From Clostridium sp. OF03-18AA (GTDB taxonomy: Bacteria > Bacillota > Clostridia > Lachnospirales > Lachnospiraceae): a stretch of 64,000 bases of DNA. Below the pieces are notes generated by a model. It had not been told where the DNA came from and made no database searches. It was given only the letters and a program-made list of their open reading frames with translations. The stretch lies in assembly GCF_003478035.1 (NCBI RefSeq), contig NZ_QUEP01000007.1:124001-188000 (forward strand), written 5' to 3'. This document shows, piece by piece, positions 62,689-64,000 of this stretch. How positions within the stretch are numbered: position 1 is the stretch's first letter; each line of letters begins with the position of its first letter. The position numbers were made by a program, and so were the translations under genes.

Positions 62689-63768
62689 TTACTCCTCTGT
62701 CTGCTCCTGTGCGTTGTCAGCCTCAAGAGCCTTCATGCTTAAGCTGATCTTTCTGTCTGCCTCGTTGAAGTCAACGATCTTTGCAGTGATCTCCTGACCG
62801 ATGGAAAGTACATCAGCCGGTTTTGCAACGTGCTCTCTGGAGATCTGGGATACGTGAAGCAGAGCGTCTACGCCCGGCTCAAGCTCAACAAATGCACCAA
62901 AGTCAGTCATACGAGCTACTTTACCAGTAACTACGTTGCCTACTGCGTACTTCTCAGCAGCGTTTGCCCACGGATTTGTCTCCGGGAACTTCATGGAAAG
63001 GGCAATCTTCTCACCGTTGATGTCTTTGATGAGAGCTGTTACCTTATCGCCAACCTTAAATACTTTCTTCGGGTTCTCGATTCTGCCCCAGGACATCTCG
63101 GAGATGTGAAGTAAACCGTCAGCGCCGCCGAGATCGATGAATGCACCGAAATCAGTTACGTTCTTAACAGTTCCTTCTACCTTGTCGCCTACAGCGATCT
63201 TCTCGAAGAGAGCTTTCTGCATCTCAGCCTTCTTAGCAACGATAAGCTGCTTGCGGTCACCGATGACTCTTCTTCTTCTCGGATTGAATTCTGTGATCAC
63301 GAATTCGATCTCTTTATCAGCATATTTGGATAAATCTTTCTCATATACGTCGGATACAAGGCTTGCCGGGATGAAGATTCTTGCTTCGTCCACGATCACG
63401 CTTAAACCGCCGTCAAGAACCTGGGAAACCTTTGCAGTAAGAACTTCATGGTTCTCAAATGCTTCCTCAAGTCTCTTATTTCCTCTGTCTGCAGCCAGTC
63501 TCTTGTAAGAAAGAGCAACCTGACCTTCACCGTCGTTCACCTTTACGACTTTGGCTTCCATCTCGTCACCAACATGTACAAGATTTCTTAAGTCTACATT
63601 GGACTCGTTTGTGTATTCACTGCGGGTAATGATGCCATCAGACTTGTAACCAATATTTAAAACGATTTCGTCTTCTTTTACGTCAATGACCTTACCGGTG
63701 ACAACCTCTCCTGTACGTATTGTTTTTAATGATTCTTCTAACATTTGTTCAAAACTTAATTCTGACAT
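62689..63768 (-). CDS. rpsA: S1 RNA-binding-domain protein, ribosomal protein S1 homologue
   Basis: The 359-residue protein is four S1 domains in a row, at about 20-89, 107-172, 193-260 and 278-346. Domains 3 and 4 are the best, with VTDFGAFIDLGGADGLLHISEMSW and MTDFGAFVELEPGVDALLHVSQIS patterns. Four-domain S1 is usual in low-GC Gram-positives. In many Clostridia this region is fused to IspH; here it has its own ATG and an AGGAGG site located inside the ispH coding end, with a 13-base overlap. The end is a short Glu/Gln tail. Confidence 0.93.
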   Translation of the reverse strand: MSELSFEQMLEESLKTIRTGEVVTGKVIDVKEDEIVLNIGYKSDGIITRSEYTNESNVDLRNLVHVGDEMEAKVVKVNDGEGQVALSYKRLAADRGNKRLEEAFENHEVLTAKVSQVLDGGLSVIVDEARIFIPASLVSDVYEKDLSKYADKEIEFVITEFNPRRRRVIGDRKQLIVAKKAEMQKALFEKIAVGDKVEGTVKNVTDFGAFIDLGGADGLLHISEMSWGRIENPKKVFKVGDKVTALIKDINGEKIALSMKFPETNPWANAAEKYAVGNVVTGKVARMTDFGAFVELEPGVDALLHVSQISREHVAKPADVLSIGQEITAKIVDFNEADRKISLSMKALEADNAQEQTEE

Positions 63769-64000
63769 TTAGTATGAACCTCCTCGATAATATTGTTTGG
63801 GGTTGACGCCCCGGCCGTAATACCTACACTGCGCACAGAACTAATACATTCAGGATTAAAGTCGCCCAGAGTCTGGATGTAATAGGTGTTTTTACATTCC
63901 TTCCGGCAGATATCGTATAGCTTCTGGGTATTCGAGCTGTGTTTCCCGCCGATAACCAGCATCACGTCCACCTGCGAGGCTATCCTCATCGCTTCCACTT
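63756..64000 (-). CDS. ispH: IspH, 4-hydroxy-3-methylbut-2-enyl diphosphate reductase, 3' end only
   Basis: About 81 C-terminal residues are present; the gene continues past the right edge. MLVIGGKHSSNTQKLYDIC carries the GG-SSNT substrate-binding motif, and SVGITAGASTPNNIIEEV is the classic C-terminus with the Ser/Thr that binds the diphosphate. IspH is the Fe-S enzyme ending the MEP isoprenoid pathway. It stops with TAA 13 bases inside rpsA, in another frame, so a separate protein is expected rather than the fused IspH-S1 found in relatives. Confidence 0.93.
   Translation of the reverse strand, partial: VEAMRIASQVDVMLVIGGKHSSNTQKLYDICRKECKNTYYIQTLGDFNPECISSVRSVGITAGASTPNNIIEEVHTKCQN

Overview
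The window looks like chromosome of a spore-forming, anaerobic member of the Clostridia, most probably Lachnospiraceae. Base composition is moderate. The genes pointing this way are a pyrophosphate-dependent phosphofructokinase, SpoIID- and SleB-like wall enzymes, a GerA/SpoVAF-like germination protein, an alpha/beta SASP, Rex, an ispH-rpsA pair, MetNIQ and cobinamide genes. The species cannot be named from the sequence. Almost every gene is on the minus strand; only four genes (PPi-PFK, xpt, an MBL-fold protein and the GerA-family protein) are on plus. I see no phage, transposase, CRISPR array, tRNA or rRNA.

Layout. 0-16 kb: end of a biotin-dependent decarboxylase cluster (carboxyltransferase plus a cut-off lipoprotein), YitT, transaldolase-like aldolase, DUF3298 lipoprotein, oleate hydratase, PPi-PFK, SpoIID-like/AI-2E pair, a 6S RNA gene with an excellent sigma-A promoter, HAD phosphatase and SleB-like hydrolase. 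16-25 kb: YbaK deacylase, a TrpXYZ-type ABC importer with a structured leader, RecQ, Xpt and a CNNM/HlyC-type CBS protein. 25-29.6 kb: the operon rex-acpS-nnr-alr-mazF with no mazE. 29.7-39 kb: ABC-F, DUF554, MATE, the methionine importer metNIQ, Mrp and HPr. 39-42.4 kb: MBL-fold protein, QueH, RpoD. 42.5-51.2 kb: a tightly packed nine-gene operon nadE-trmH-nfeD-SPFH-patatin-small membrane protein-birA-mutY-dagK. 52-58 kb: GerA-family protein, second ABC-F, AEC transporter, guaB. 58-64 kb: cobD, a tandem CobU fusion, cbiG, a SASP gene with a sigma-G promoter, an unknown lipoprotein, rpsA and the 3' end of ispH.

The intergenic DNA is unusually structured. The main unexplained item is an interspersed element of about 130 bp made of three consecutive hairpins. 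It occurs in at least four near-complete and several partial copies, almost all in the same orientation. One diverged copy keeps the second hairpin although several stem bases have changed on both sides, and one copy supplies the stop codon of a HAD gene. Two smaller hairpin families (about 32 bp and 54 bp) also recur. Many vegetative promoters can be read directly (TTGACA-like, 16-18 bp spacer, TATAAT-like), and one sigma-G promoter. One promoter is built into the loop and flank of the preceding gene's terminator.
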